Below, one piece after another: positions 1-10,891 of a DNA stretch of 15,799 bases. Below the pieces are notes generated by a model, which was not told the DNA's origin, ran no database searches, and worked only from the letters and a program-made list of their open reading frames with translations. The number at the start of each line of letters is the position of its first letter. Position 1 is the first letter of the stretch. The translations under genes and the position numbers were made by a program. The DNA comes from an uncultured Planctomycetaceae bacterium (GTDB lineage Bacteria > Planctomycetota > Planctomycetia > Planctomycetales > Planctomycetaceae), in NCBI GenBank assembly GCA_937975745.1, contig CALJUK010000394.1, forward strand, positions 1 to 15,799, in the 5' to 3' direction.

Positions 1-2
1 AC

Positions 3-3089
<3,087 letters not shown>

Positions 3090-3171
3090 TTTCGCCGGCC
3101 GGATCGGCCGCGTTGGACCAAGACGGATCATTCGCCTTCAAGTCAGTCGACCAATTCAAGGGAGCAACGCA

Positions 3172-4647
3172 ATGCTGATCGTCCAAGGACAACCCGGCAA
3201 AGATCTCTGCGACAGCCATCTGGGGATCACCCGCCGCGATGTGTTGCGAGTGGGAGGTTCCGGCTTCCTGGGGATGTCGCTGGGTTCGATGCTGGAAATG
3301 AAGGCCGCTTCCGCAAAGGAAACAGCCGGCCAGGCGGAACGGCCCGGTTTCGGTCGCGCCAAGAGCATCATCATGGTCTACCTGCAGGGGGGACCCAGCC
3401 ATCTGGACCTGTGGGACCCGAAGGAGAATGTTCCAGAGAACGTGCAGAGTCCGTTCAGCAACATCTCTACCAAGTTGCCCGGCGTGCAGTTCACGGAGAA
3501 TCTGCCGACCCTGTCGCAGATGAACGACAAGTTCACGATGATCCGCTCGATGAGCTACACGCCCAACGGACTGTTCAATCATACGGCCGCCATTTATCAG
3601 ATGATGACCGGTTACACGACCGACAAGGTCAGTCCAAGTGGTCAGTTGGAGCCCCCCAGTCCCAAGGACTTCCCGAACTTCGGCTCGAACATTATCCGAC
3701 TGCGGACGACCAACGTGCCCATGCTGCCGTTTGTGATGCTTCCCCGACCTTTGCAGGAAAGCAATGTGGTGGGCAAGGGGGGGACCGCCGGTTTCCTGGG
3801 GAAGGCGTTCGACCCGTACACGTTGTATCCGTCGGGCGACGACGACGACATGGATAAGATGAGCAAGATCAAAATCGACGATCTGCAACTTCGTCCTGAT
3901 GTGTTTGCCACACGATTAGAACGGCGGGCCAAGTTGCGGGATGCCATCAACGCTGGCATGCCGACCATCGACAAAGCCGTTTCGAACTACAAACTCAACG
4001 AGTACTACGATCAGGCACTCAGTCTGATCGTATCGGGACGGGCTCGGGAGGCGTTCGCCCTCGATCGCGAGCCGCACGATGTTCGAACCATGTATGGTCG
4101 GAATACATTCGGCCAGAGTTGTCTGCTGGCACGGCGTCTGGTTGAAGCCGGCACACGTGTGGTTGAGGTGATCTGGCCTAAGGTGGCCAACTCGAACAAT
4201 CACTCGTGGGACCATCACAGCGGTCTAACCGACCGGATGAAGAACCAATCCGCCCCCATGCTGGATACGGGACTGTCGGGTTTGCTGACAGACCTCGAAG
4301 ACCGGGGCCTGCTGGACGAGACCCTCGTCGTTGCGGTGGGCGAGTTCGGCCGCAGCCCACAGCGCGGTGTGAGCACTTCCGGAAACAACAACAGTGCCGA
4401 CGGTCGCGACCACTGGCCGTACTGCTATACGGCCGTTGTGGCGGGTGCCGGGATCAAGGCCGGCTATGTCCACGGCAAGAGCGACAAGACGGCTTCGGCT
4501 CCGGTCGACAAACCGGTCCACCCGGGCGAATTGCTGGCGACCATCTACCACGCTTTCGGAATTGAGCCGGACACTCTTGTTTACAACCATCTCAACCAGC
4601 CTCGCGAACTGGTCAAGGAACAGGCCGTCTCAGAGTTGTATTCGTAG
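3172..4647 (+). CDS. DUF1501 protein, Tat-exported, alkaline-phosphatase-like fold
   Basis: The start is supported by AAGGGAG at 3158-3164, 7 bases before ATG. The N-terminus carries a twin-arginine signal: RRDVLRVGGSGFLGMSLGSM with RR at residues 21-22, a hydrophobic stretch, and ASA at 46-48 as a plausible cleavage site. This predicts export in folded form. DUF1501 hallmarks follow in order: GGPSHLDLWDPK near residue 75, GEFGRSP near 390, GRDHWP near 411, AGAGIKAGYVHG near 425 and HPGELLATIYHAFG near 450. Their Asp/His residues match metal positions in the alkaline phosphatase/sulfatase superfamily to which DUF1501 is related. A run of acidic residues (GDDDDMD) lies near residue 224. Length 491 aa is usual for the family. 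It is the standard downstream partner of DUF1549/DUF1553 genes and is probably co-transcribed with the preceding gene. The substrate is unknown. Confidence 0.94.
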   Translation: MLIVQGQPGKDLCDSHLGITRRDVLRVGGSGFLGMSLGSMLEMKAASAKETAGQAERPGFGRAKSIIMVYLQGGPSHLDLWDPKENVPENVQSPFSNISTKLPGVQFTENLPTLSQMNDKFTMIRSMSYTPNGLFNHTAAIYQMMTGYTTDKVSPSGQLEPPSPKDFPNFGSNIIRLRTTNVPMLPFVMLPRPLQESNVVGKGGTAGFLGKAFDPYTLYPSGDDDDMDKMSKIKIDDLQLRPDVFATRLERRAKLRDAINAGMPTIDKAVSNYKLNEYYDQALSLIVSGRAREAFALDREPHDVRTMYGRNTFGQSCLLARRLVEAGTRVVEVIWPKVANSNNHSWDHHSGLTDRMKNQSAPMLDTGLSGLLTDLEDRGLLDETLVVAVGEFGRSPQRGVSTSGNNNSADGRDHWPYCYTAVVAGAGIKAGYVHGKSDKTASAPVDKPVHPGELLATIYHAFGIEPDTLVYNHLNQPRELVKEQAVSELYS

Positions 4648-4688
4648 ATCGCTGCGGCCGCCTGACGACTTTTACACGATCTCGTTCT

Positions 4689-4721
4689 GAGCCGGTTTCT
4701 TCGGAGGCCGGCTCTTTTCTT
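4689..4721 (+). terminator. Intrinsic terminator with UUCG tetraloop after the DUF1501 gene
   Basis: GAGCCGG (4689-4695) pairs perfectly with CCGGCTC (4708-4714). The stem continues inward through two G-U pairs, a T-A pair and a C-G pair that closes a TTCG loop (4700-4703), giving the extra-stable C(UUCG)G tetraloop on an 11-bp stem. TTTTCTT follows directly on the plus strand. It lies about 40 bases after the DUF1501 stop and should end that operon. Confidence 0.88.
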
Positions 4722-4851
4722 GTGAATGACGCCCTCTGAAAAGAAGTGCGTGTGCCCCGACTGTCGGGAGGTTACAATTTTCAGGATCAGCCGGCATGTT
4801 GCAGGTTCGCCCGCGGGCAGGCCTGACCAACCGGTTTGGGAGAGCCGATCC

Positions 4852-5313
4852 ATGAACAAGTTCGTCGGGGCATTTGCATTAATCTGCCGAGATGCGGCCG
4901 ATCAGTCTCAGTTTCTAACGTGCTGGAACGAGCGGACGCACCAGTTGGAGTTTGTGGCAGCCGAGCGACTGGAAGGAGAGACGTACCGGGACTCGCTGCT
5001 TCGCGAGCTGGGCTGGACCTTGCGGGTGGATGCCAACCGCCAGCTGGTCATTTCTCATGCTCCCCGGATCCATCTCAATTGTCCGGTCGAGATTTCCTGC
5101 GGAACGCCACCCACATTCTATGTGATCGAGTTTTACCTGGGCTTTCCGTTTGGGCGTTCGGGTGCGGACGCCATCGCAGCCAATCCGAACGTGGCCTGGC
5201 TTTCGCCCGAAGAACTCCACAGCGGGCAGGCAGCCGACGGACGGACATTTTCGCCCGTGCAGCGTCTGCTCGTCTCGCAAGCCGGGTTGATTCCATCGTT
5301 GGCTCGCGGTTGA
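4852..5313 (+). CDS. Small Nudix-fold-like hypothetical protein
   Basis: 153 residues from the ATG at 4852, which is preceded by GGGAG about 9 bases upstream. The same frame is open back to an ATG at 4726, but that start abuts the terminator and has no good ribosome binding site, so the shorter form is preferred. The protein begins with a beta strand (KFVGAFALICRD) and has a helix with REL (TYRDSLLRELGW) where a Nudix box would sit. A later strand (FYVIEFYLGFPF) and WLSPEELHSG resemble the C-terminal half of Nudix hydrolases. The canonical GX5EX7REUXEEXGU box is not intact, so hydrolase activity is doubtful. A TACAAT box at 4773-4778 could be its -10, without a convincing -35. It is convergent with the next gene, with stops 4 bases apart. 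Function unknown. Confidence 0.7.
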   Translation: MNKFVGAFALICRDAADQSQFLTCWNERTHQLEFVAAERLEGETYRDSLLRELGWTLRVDANRQLVISHAPRIHLNCPVEISCGTPPTFYVIEFYLGFPFGRSGADAIAANPNVAWLSPEELHSGQAADGRTFSPVQRLLVSQAGLIPSLARG

Positions 5314-5317
5314 GATT

Positions 5318-6931
5318 TCACAAACGATTCGGCATTCGCATCCAGGAGAGGTTGTCGGGATCGCGGATGATCGGCCGGAAGTCCATCTGGTCGAGCAGAT
5401 CTCTTTGAAGGTCGATACCGGGTGCGATCTCAGTCAGTTCCAGTCCCGCGCGCGTGAGTCGGAAGACGGCCCTTTCCGTGACGTACAAAATCTCGCGCCC
5501 GGTGTCTCGTTCGCGCTGGCCATTAAACGACAGATGTTGCACGCGCGCGACACATTTGCGAACGGCTCCTTCGCGGAGAATCCGCAGCTGCCCGTTCTCA
5601 AGCTGGACCTCCAATCCGCCCGATGTCTCCGTTCCGCAAAACACCAGTCGGCGAGCCGCCTGGGTGATATTTACGAATCCACCCACACCAGCCAGTCGGG
5701 TGCCAAACCGGGACACGTTGACGCTGCCGTCGTGGTCAATTTCGGCGGCGCCGATCGCAGCGAAGTCGAGACCACCTCCATCATAGAAGTCGAACTGGGA
5801 CGGCTGGTCGATGATGGCCTGCGGATGAACCGACGCCCCAAAGCTGAGACCGGCGGCAGGCATTCCACCGATGGGACCGCTTTCCAGGGTGAGAGTGACC
5901 GGCCTCAGCAACCCCCGTTCGGCGGCGATTTGTGCAATTCCCTCAGGCATGCCGATGCCCAGGTTCGCAATGTCGCCAGTTTTCAGTTCATCACAGGCCC
6001 GCTCGGCAATGATCCGCCGCGCGATGTTCGCGCACACATCAATCGGCGCGGTAATTCCGTCCAGTCCATCCGCGGGCATCGGTTCGAAGTAGGATCGATT
6101 CAATGTCTCGGCAAATGTCTGTTCGTGTTCGTGCGGGTCCGCGATGACGATGCGGTCGACAAGGCAGCCGGGGACTCTCACCCGCATGGGGTCCAGCGAC
6201 CTGTCGATAATTCGCTGGACTTGGGCAATGACCTGTCCGCCCGAGTTGTGGACCGCCTGTGCGATCGGGAGGACTTCGCCGACAATGGCCTCTTCGTCCA
6301 TTCCCAGGTTGCCGTGAATATCGGCCACAGAAGCCCGAATGAGCCCAATGTGGACCGGAAAGGACTTGTACAGCAGCCAGTCCTGGCCTTCGATCGTCAC
6401 CCGCAAGATCAGACTCTCGACAGCTGCCGAATTCAGGCGCCCGCCATCACGCTCCGGATCGATGAACGTCCCCAGTCCGACGCGTGTCAGGCAACCCGGT
6501 CGGCCGGCGGCAATGTCACGCAGTAGCTGGCAGATGACTCCCTGCGGAAAATTGTAAGCTTCAATTTTGTTCTCAATGGCCAGTTGGCCGAGCTTGGGAA
6601 CCAGCCCCCAATGTCCACCGATCACGCGCCGGACCAACTGCGGATGCCCGAAGTGATTCAGGCCGCGTTCTTTGCCATCTCCCTGACCAGCTGCGTACAC
6701 CAGCGTCAGGTCGCGTGGAAAACCTTCGGCAAGAAACCGCTTCTCGATGGCGGCCGACAACCCTTCTGGATGCGCCGCACCGACAAAACCGCCGCAGGCG
6801 ATCGTCGCTCCATCGGGGACAATCGCCGCGGCCTCGGCCGAAGTGCACAGCTTCTGATCCAGTTCTCGCTTCCCAGTTGTGTCAAGTGCCTGTCTTAAGG
6901 TTACGGAAGCGAAAGTCAGCGGCCAAGACAC
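5318..6931 (-). CDS. Family I CoA-transferase, propionate/acetate CoA-transferase type (YdiF/Pct-like)
   Basis: 537 residues, close to E. coli YdiF and clostridial propionate CoA-transferase. Both halves of a fused alpha-beta CoA-transferase are present: the N-terminal domain with PDGATIACGGFVGAAHPEGL (residues 39-58), and the C-terminal domain with NLGIGMPEGIA (323-333) and LESGPIGGMPAAG (349-361). Glu350 in that motif matches the glutamate that carries CoA as a thioester. The enzyme would move CoA between acetyl-CoA or a similar donor and a short-chain organic acid in the cytoplasm. The start shown is a GTG without a clear ribosome binding site. The first 27 or so residues have no obvious family counterpart, so the true start may lie further in. 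It is the last gene of the minus-strand run, 84 bases after the aldolase gene. Its link to the sugar-acid genes is plausible but unproven. Confidence 0.9.
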   Translation of the reverse strand: MSWPLTFASVTLRQALDTTGKRELDQKLCTSAEAAAIVPDGATIACGGFVGAAHPEGLSAAIEKRFLAEGFPRDLTLVYAAGQGDGKERGLNHFGHPQLVRRVIGGHWGLVPKLGQLAIENKIEAYNFPQGVICQLLRDIAAGRPGCLTRVGLGTFIDPERDGGRLNSAAVESLILRVTIEGQDWLLYKSFPVHIGLIRASVADIHGNLGMDEEAIVGEVLPIAQAVHNSGGQVIAQVQRIIDRSLDPMRVRVPGCLVDRIVIADPHEHEQTFAETLNRSYFEPMPADGLDGITAPIDVCANIARRIIAERACDELKTGDIANLGIGMPEGIAQIAAERGLLRPVTLTLESGPIGGMPAAGLSFGASVHPQAIIDQPSQFDFYDGGGLDFAAIGAAEIDHDGSVNVSRFGTRLAGVGGFVNITQAARRLVFCGTETSGGLEVQLENGQLRILREGAVRKCVARVQHLSFNGQRERDTGREILYVTERAVFRLTRAGLELTEIAPGIDLQRDLLDQMDFRPIIRDPDNLSWMRMPNRL

Positions 6932-7015
6932 GGCAGTAGCGCGAACTCAGTGCGAGATTCGAATGTTGGCAAGACGTTTCGACTGACCTCGAACACCAGG
7001 AATGCGGGAAGATTA

Positions 7016-7927
7016 TCACGCACAGCCCGCAACGGCCGATTCGACTCGATCCAGCAGGCGATCGACTTCCCGCCCTGTTTCTTCATCCAGAGACCACAGA
7101 TACGGCCCTCGCCGATGGGCTCGGTCAATCAGACCTCGTCGTTGGAGGATGTATTTCTCGATCGCCAGAAAACCATCGAGTCCGGCCTGCAACTGCAGGG
7201 CGATCATGGCTGAGACGGGAAGCGACAAACGGTAGATGGTCTTGTCATCGTCGGCCACCAATGCCCGCCACAGTTTGACAATCGCGGGTAGCAGGTCCAT
7301 TCCGGGAATGGTTCCCACGATGCCCCGGCGGTACGAATCGACTAATACGATTCCGCCGGAACCTTCAAAGATTCTTGCTTTCCCATCGGTCGCATTACGC
7401 AACGCGGACAGGTTGGGGCCGAGTGGGTTGGCTTCCGGCTTGAACAGAACTCGCTCGTCCCCATAGCGGTCGAGCAACTCGCGGCAGATGGAATGAGCAA
7501 TCGGCCGGCCGACATATCCAGAAGCGTCCTGAACAATAATCGGGACAGTGACGCAGTCGACCAGGCTGCTGAAGTACGCGAGCAATTGGCTGTCGGAGGC
7601 CCCGCCGGCAATGGGGGGTATGGCCATTACGGCGTCGGCCCCGTGTTCGGCGGCATGTTGCGCGTACTCGACCGCCTGGCGTGTGCTTTCGGCTCCAACG
7701 CTGGCGATAAAGACCGTTCCCGGCCGCTTCATCTCTCCCAGTCGTTCGGTCAACCACTTGCGTTCGTGATAGGTCAGGCGAACCACTTCCGAGACCATGC
7801 CGGTGCAGATGCCGTCGACACCCTGGTCGAACGCCCATTGAACCTGCCGGGCCAGACTCCGTTCGTCGATTTTGTCGGCGTCTGTGAATGGGGTGTGCAC
7901 GACCGGCAGAACGCCTGCGATTTCCAT
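7016..7927 (-). CDS. DapA/NanA-family (dihydrodipicolinate synthase-like) aldolase or dehydratase, probably for 2-keto-3-deoxy sugar acids
   Basis: A class I TIM-barrel aldolase family member: GVLPVVHTPFTDADKID at the N-terminus, GTGMVSE-type substrate-loop region, and VLFKPEANP, where Lys163 (counted from the chosen start) should form the Schiff base with a 2-keto acid. In the strand where DapA has the YNxP tyrosine this protein has IIVQDASGYVG. Replacement of the YNxP motif by a QD-type sequence is known from 2-keto-3-deoxyarabonate dehydratase-like members and argues against lysine biosynthesis. The start at 7927 is chosen because GAAAGG lies 6 bases upstream; the frame is open to an ATG at 7972 without such support. 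It sits 81 bases downstream of the galactonate-dehydratase-like gene, which would supply its substrate. Aldolase versus dehydratase cannot be decided from sequence. Confidence 0.88.
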   Translation of the reverse strand: MEIAGVLPVVHTPFTDADKIDERSLARQVQWAFDQGVDGICTGMVSEVVRLTYHERKWLTERLGEMKRPGTVFIASVGAESTRQAVEYAQHAAEHGADAVMAIPPIAGGASDSQLLAYFSSLVDCVTVPIIVQDASGYVGRPIAHSICRELLDRYGDERVLFKPEANPLGPNLSALRNATDGKARIFEGSGGIVLVDSYRRGIVGTIPGMDLLPAIVKLWRALVADDDKTIYRLSLPVSAMIALQLQAGLDGFLAIEKYILQRRGLIDRAHRRGPYLWSLDEETGREVDRLLDRVESAVAGCA

Positions 7928-7993
7928 AAGATGCCTTTCTCCCCGCTGCATGAACTCATCCGAATCGATCACGCCTTTACCACCTTCGACAAA

Positions 7994-8007
7994 GCCCTGG
8001 ACAGGGC
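7994..8007 (-). other. GC-rich hairpin between dehydratase and aldolase genes
   Basis: Two bases after the stop of the upstream dehydratase gene, GCCCT and AGGGC (8003-8007 and 7994-7998) form a perfect 5-bp stem with a 4-base loop, followed on the minus strand by TTTG. It is too short and too U-poor for a firm terminator call. It could stabilise the upstream message end or reduce read-through into the aldolase gene. Confidence 0.35.
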
Positions 8008-8008
8008 A

Positions 8009-9187
8009 TTACCAGTCTCCGACGCTGCCGTCCGGATAGAAGACTCGCTGCGGCATTTCCTGCTGGAAGGGATGTTTGCGAATTTCGGCTTCGTCGATTT
8101 CGATTCCCAGCCCCGGACGTGTATTCGGTCGAACAAGGCGACCTTTTGGTTCGACGTGGAAACCTTCGGACACGATGTCATTCCGGTAGGGAACGTCTTC
8201 GTGGACCGTCTCGCAGATCACATAGCCGGGTTGCGAGAATCCAAATTCTAGTGACGCGGCCGTACTGACCGGCCCCTGGGGATTGTGGGGTGCGAGTGCG
8301 ATTCCATAAGCGTCTGCCAAGGCGGCAATCCGGCGGGCGGCCGTCAGTCCACCGCAGTGCGTGATATCCAGCTGACAGATTTCGCAGCCGCGTTGTGCGA
8401 ACAGATCGCGGAAGTCGGTCAGCGCGATCATCCGCTCCCCCGTGGCGACCGGAGTCTTAATCGACGAGTTGATCATCACCAGACCGTCAAGATGTTCGGG
8501 CCAACAGGGCTCTTCGAAGAAGTAGAGTCCGTATGGATCGAGTGCCTGCCCAAACTGCAGCCCCATTGCTGGTGACGGCCGGGCATGACAGTCAACCATG
8601 ATGTCAATCTCGTCGCCGACGGCATCCCGCATGGCGGCAACACAGGCTTCCGCCAATTGCACCGGCCGCAGACCTTCGACCGGCATGGTGGGTGGGACGG
8701 CCATACTTTTGAACGCGGTGAAACCGTCTTCGACGGCTTTTGATGCCAGGTCACCAAAGCGGCGGGCATCTTCCACGGATGTTTCGTAGAAGTCTTCGAG
8801 GTGACCACCCCCGAGATGGCAGTACGTGCGGATCCAATCGCGGACCGGACCGCCCCATAACTGCGAACAAGGCATATCGGCGATCTTGCCGGCAATATCC
8901 CACAACGCGATATCAATTCCCGAGATGGCCGTCGAACGGACGATTCCGTGTCCATGCCAGAAATGCTGCCGATACATCATCTGCCACAGATGTTCGATTC
9001 GGCGGGGATCTTCGCCGATGACCAACTCGGCCAGGTCTTCGATGGCGCCGGCCACGGCCCGGGTATGCCATTCCAAAGTCGCTTCGCCCCAGCCGAACAG
9101 ACCAGGCTGGTCGGTGACGACTTTGACGAAAATCCAGTTCCGCATCCGGGCGTGGCAGACGTGGGTTTCGATGGCTGTGATCTTCAC
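8009..9187 (-). CDS. Enolase-superfamily acid-sugar dehydratase, D-galactonate dehydratase (DgoD)-like
   Basis: 392 residues. The sequence follows E. coli DgoD along its length: WMYR-type LWQMMYRQHFW (68-77), SGIDIALWDIAGK (89-101), the metal ligands D199 (in VDCHAR), E225 (in FFEEP) and E251 (in ATGERM), plus the paired histidines H201 (DxH) and H301 (APHNPQGP). That Asp-x-His / second His arrangement is the dehydratase signature of the galactonate dehydratase group, so Mg2+-dependent dehydration of an aldonate to its 2-keto-3-deoxy form is likely. The C-terminal GLGIEIDE and SVGDW endings also match. The start is GTG, overlapping the TGA of the upstream gene as GTGA, with GGAGG at 9195-9199 on the minus strand 7 bases before it. 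This indicates translational coupling to the ceramidase-like gene. The exact sugar acid is not certain: DgoD-like enzymes differ in stereospecificity. Confidence 0.92.
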   Translation of the reverse strand: MKITAIETHVCHARMRNWIFVKVVTDQPGLFGWGEATLEWHTRAVAGAIEDLAELVIGEDPRRIEHLWQMMYRQHFWHGHGIVRSTAISGIDIALWDIAGKIADMPCSQLWGGPVRDWIRTYCHLGGGHLEDFYETSVEDARRFGDLASKAVEDGFTAFKSMAVPPTMPVEGLRPVQLAEACVAAMRDAVGDEIDIMVDCHARPSPAMGLQFGQALDPYGLYFFEEPCWPEHLDGLVMINSSIKTPVATGERMIALTDFRDLFAQRGCEICQLDITHCGGLTAARRIAALADAYGIALAPHNPQGPVSTAASLEFGFSQPGYVICETVHEDVPYRNDIVSEGFHVEPKGRLVRPNTRPGLGIEIDEAEIRKHPFQQEMPQRVFYPDGSVGDW

Positions 9188-10647
9188 GCGATCGCCTCCG
9201 CCAATAACGATTCGACTGTTTCGATGATGTTCCGTTCCAACGCTTCCAGGCTCCCTTGTCTGAGAATTGAGGCGGCTTCCTGGTACAGGCCTCTGCCGAA
9301 CGAGTCGCGATCGGGCAGATACCAGACTGTCGAACCGTTCGCCAGCGTCCCCAGGATGATCGGCCGGCCGGCGAAGTGGGCCCGCAATCTCCGTTGCAGC
9401 ACGTTGTAATGCTCGCCGTCAACCGCGATCCAGACGGCGTCTCCCCACAACCAGGCATCCCAGGTGTATGGGAAAGCCTTGCCGTCCGGAAGACTCTTCG
9501 CGCGTGTCAGTAACCGATTGCAGCGTTCGATCATCGCGCGGGCATTGGCCTGGGCTGCGTTGTCCCCCGACTCAATCGCCTGCTGCTCCTTCTGTTGATA
9601 GCTTTCCAAGTCTCGTTGCAGGTTCTTCGGCAACGGAAGATCATCCCGGTAGGGCAGGTCGATGTGTGTCCGGCGGCGGAGCCAGCGTTCGTGCGAACAC
9701 CGTGTCGGCTCGTCGACCGGCGCGTATTTCCACGTCCCTATTGTCGCCCCCGACACGACGGCACCGGTGTATTCAAACCGCATGCCAGCCGGCGGCAGGT
9801 CTTCCCACGCAGAGAGGACTGCATAACCGAGTTGGCGGCCGTTTCGATCGGCGACCGCGACGTCACCCACAAAACCTTCACGCGGACCGATGTCGCCCGA
9901 AGCCCCCTGGATAAACAGTGTCGGCGCGCCAGTTCGCTGTTCGATCACTTCCCGAAATGCGCCCAGGAAGTCGGGGCTGATCAGCGTGTTGTCCCAGGCC
10001 AATGTCGTTGGATGGCAGGCGTAGTTGACGACCGTCAGGAGAGATTCGTCCGAGCCATCAGCCGTCACGCGTCCAATCAACAGCGTGTCGTCCGTGACGC
10101 CATCGGGCGAGTAGCCACAGACATACTGGCCCGTCGTCTCATCCAGCAGATCGCGGTTGCATGCGAGATTGCAGCGTCCCGTTCCGTAGACAATGGTGGC
10201 AGGTTGCAATTTTGCGAGGGCGTCTTTGCCGGCGGCCGCGAGTGTCTGGCCCAACTGCTGCAGATAGCCGTCAATGAACTCTCCGCCCGGAAGGTGGCTT
10301 CGTTCGTGTCCGAGCAGTCCGGCACCGTGCGTGTGTGTGAAGAAGACGGTGATCCGCTCGACAGGCAGGCCGCAGTCTGCGCTGATAGCCTGCCGCAGTT
10401 CCTGCATTTCGGCCGCCCAGAACAAGCAGTGGTCGACGGAAATAAAGAGTTCCGCATCTGTTGCGCCGGGACTGCCGATCGAAGCCATCGCGACCGTCGT
10501 CTGCTGCAGTGGTCGATGGACACCCGTCGAACGGTCATGCCGCGCTGCACCCCACATCCGATGGTAAATTCCGACCGGAGGCGTGATGTCGCCGGTCGAA
10601 ACACCGACACGACATCGGCTTTGCGGAAACGATTTCGTCATCGCCAC
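9184..10647 (-). CDS. Neutral/alkaline ceramidase-like metallohydrolase, no signal peptide
   Basis: About 487 residues from a GTG at 10647 chosen for its AGGAG 8 bases upstream; the frame is open to 10701 and an ATG follows at 10641. The N-terminal domain of the neutral ceramidase family is recognisable: VGVSTGDITPPVGI, then the zinc-type THTHG (His at 105 and 107 from this start), NYACHPTTL (His at 212) and FIQGASGDIGPREG (Asp at 252). A Gln/Glu-rich helical stretch lies near residues 345-385. True ceramidases are secreted and cleave the amide bond of ceramide; this protein begins directly with the catalytic domain and has no signal peptide or membrane segment, so it is probably cytoplasmic. 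Overlap with a sugar-acid dehydratase gene suggests a polar amide or ester substrate rather than ceramide. It is the first gene of the minus-strand run. Confidence 0.85.
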   Translation of the reverse strand: MAMTKSFPQSRCRVGVSTGDITPPVGIYHRMWGAARHDRSTGVHRPLQQTTVAMASIGSPGATDAELFISVDHCLFWAAEMQELRQAISADCGLPVERITVFFTHTHGAGLLGHERSHLPGGEFIDGYLQQLGQTLAAAGKDALAKLQPATIVYGTGRCNLACNRDLLDETTGQYVCGYSPDGVTDDTLLIGRVTADGSDESLLTVVNYACHPTTLAWDNTLISPDFLGAFREVIEQRTGAPTLFIQGASGDIGPREGFVGDVAVADRNGRQLGYAVLSAWEDLPPAGMRFEYTGAVVSGATIGTWKYAPVDEPTRCSHERWLRRRTHIDLPYRDDLPLPKNLQRDLESYQQKEQQAIESGDNAAQANARAMIERCNRLLTRAKSLPDGKAFPYTWDAWLWGDAVWIAVDGEHYNVLQRRLRAHFAGRPIILGTLANGSTVWYLPDRDSFGRGLYQEAASILRQGSLEALERNIIETVESLLAEAIA

Positions 10648-10655
10648 GCTGTTGT

Positions 10656-10660
10656 CTCCT
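10656..10660 (-). promoter_or_regulatory. Ribosome binding site fixing the start of the ceramidase-like gene
   Basis: AGGAG on the minus strand, 8 bases before the GTG at 10647-10645. Neither the upstream open frame to 10701 nor the ATG at 10641 has a better-placed site. Confidence 0.6.
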
Positions 10661-10729
10661 GCGGCGGCATCTGATGGGGCGGCATCACAGTATGTTCTCA
10701 ATCACACGCTGACACGATACTCGATTTCC

Positions 10730-10746
10730 AATGCGCTTTCCGCATT
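10730..10746. promoter_or_regulatory. Inverted repeat, candidate operator
   Basis: AATGCG (10730-10735) and CGCATT (10741-10746) are perfect inverted halves around a 5-base spacer. The site lies about 85 bases upstream of the ceramidase-like start in the divergent region, a suitable place for a dimeric regulator. Without an adjacent regulator gene or conservation data this remains tentative. Confidence 0.35.
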
Positions 10747-10770
10747 CCGACGGGGAAATGATGTCTGCTT

Positions 10771-10788
10771 CCGCAAAACAATGTGCGG
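10771..10788. promoter_or_regulatory. Second inverted repeat, candidate operator
   Basis: CCGCA (10771-10775) and TGCGG (10784-10788) are inverted around 8 bases. Its halves differ from those of the repeat 25 bases to the left, although both share a GCG-containing core. It could be a chance repeat in GC-rich DNA. Confidence 0.25.
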
Positions 10789-10891
10789 CGGATGCTTTCA
10801 ACGGGTCGCGGTCCGAGTGAGATCGGCAGAACTTCCCGCGTGGCCGGAGAAACTCGTAAAAGTAACACGGGCATTTGAAGCCGTAAGTCCT

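Noticed and set aside
3096..3110. CGGCC/GGCCG hairpin between the DUF1549/DUF1553 and DUF1501 genes as a terminator
   Set aside because: Only 5 bp, no U-run after it, and it lies between two genes normally expressed together.
4726..4851. N-terminal extension of the Nudix-like protein with CVCPDC, like a zinc knuckle
   Set aside because: It starts directly behind the terminator, lacks a ribosome binding site, and the ATG at 4852 has GGGAG in good position. Only one CxxC-type pair is present.
5405..6526. Long plus-strand open frame (373 codons) opposite the CoA-transferase gene
   Set aside because: Antisense shadow: the opposite strand encodes a full CoA-transferase with conserved motifs, while this frame has no recognisable domain and a skewed Arg/Pro/Asp-rich composition.
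6978..6993. TTCGA/TCGAA inverted repeat in the gap before the CoA-transferase as a terminator
   Set aside because: Short, AT-containing stem with no T-run on the minus strand; likely chance.
7016..7927. Calling the aldolase gene dapA (lysine biosynthesis)
   Set aside because: The catalytic tyrosine motif is replaced and the neighbours are sugar-acid genes.
9595..10674. Plus-strand open frame of 359 codons opposite the ceramidase-like gene
   Set aside because: Shadow of the minus-strand gene; no domain and no sensible ribosome binding site, while the minus frame has conserved metal motifs.
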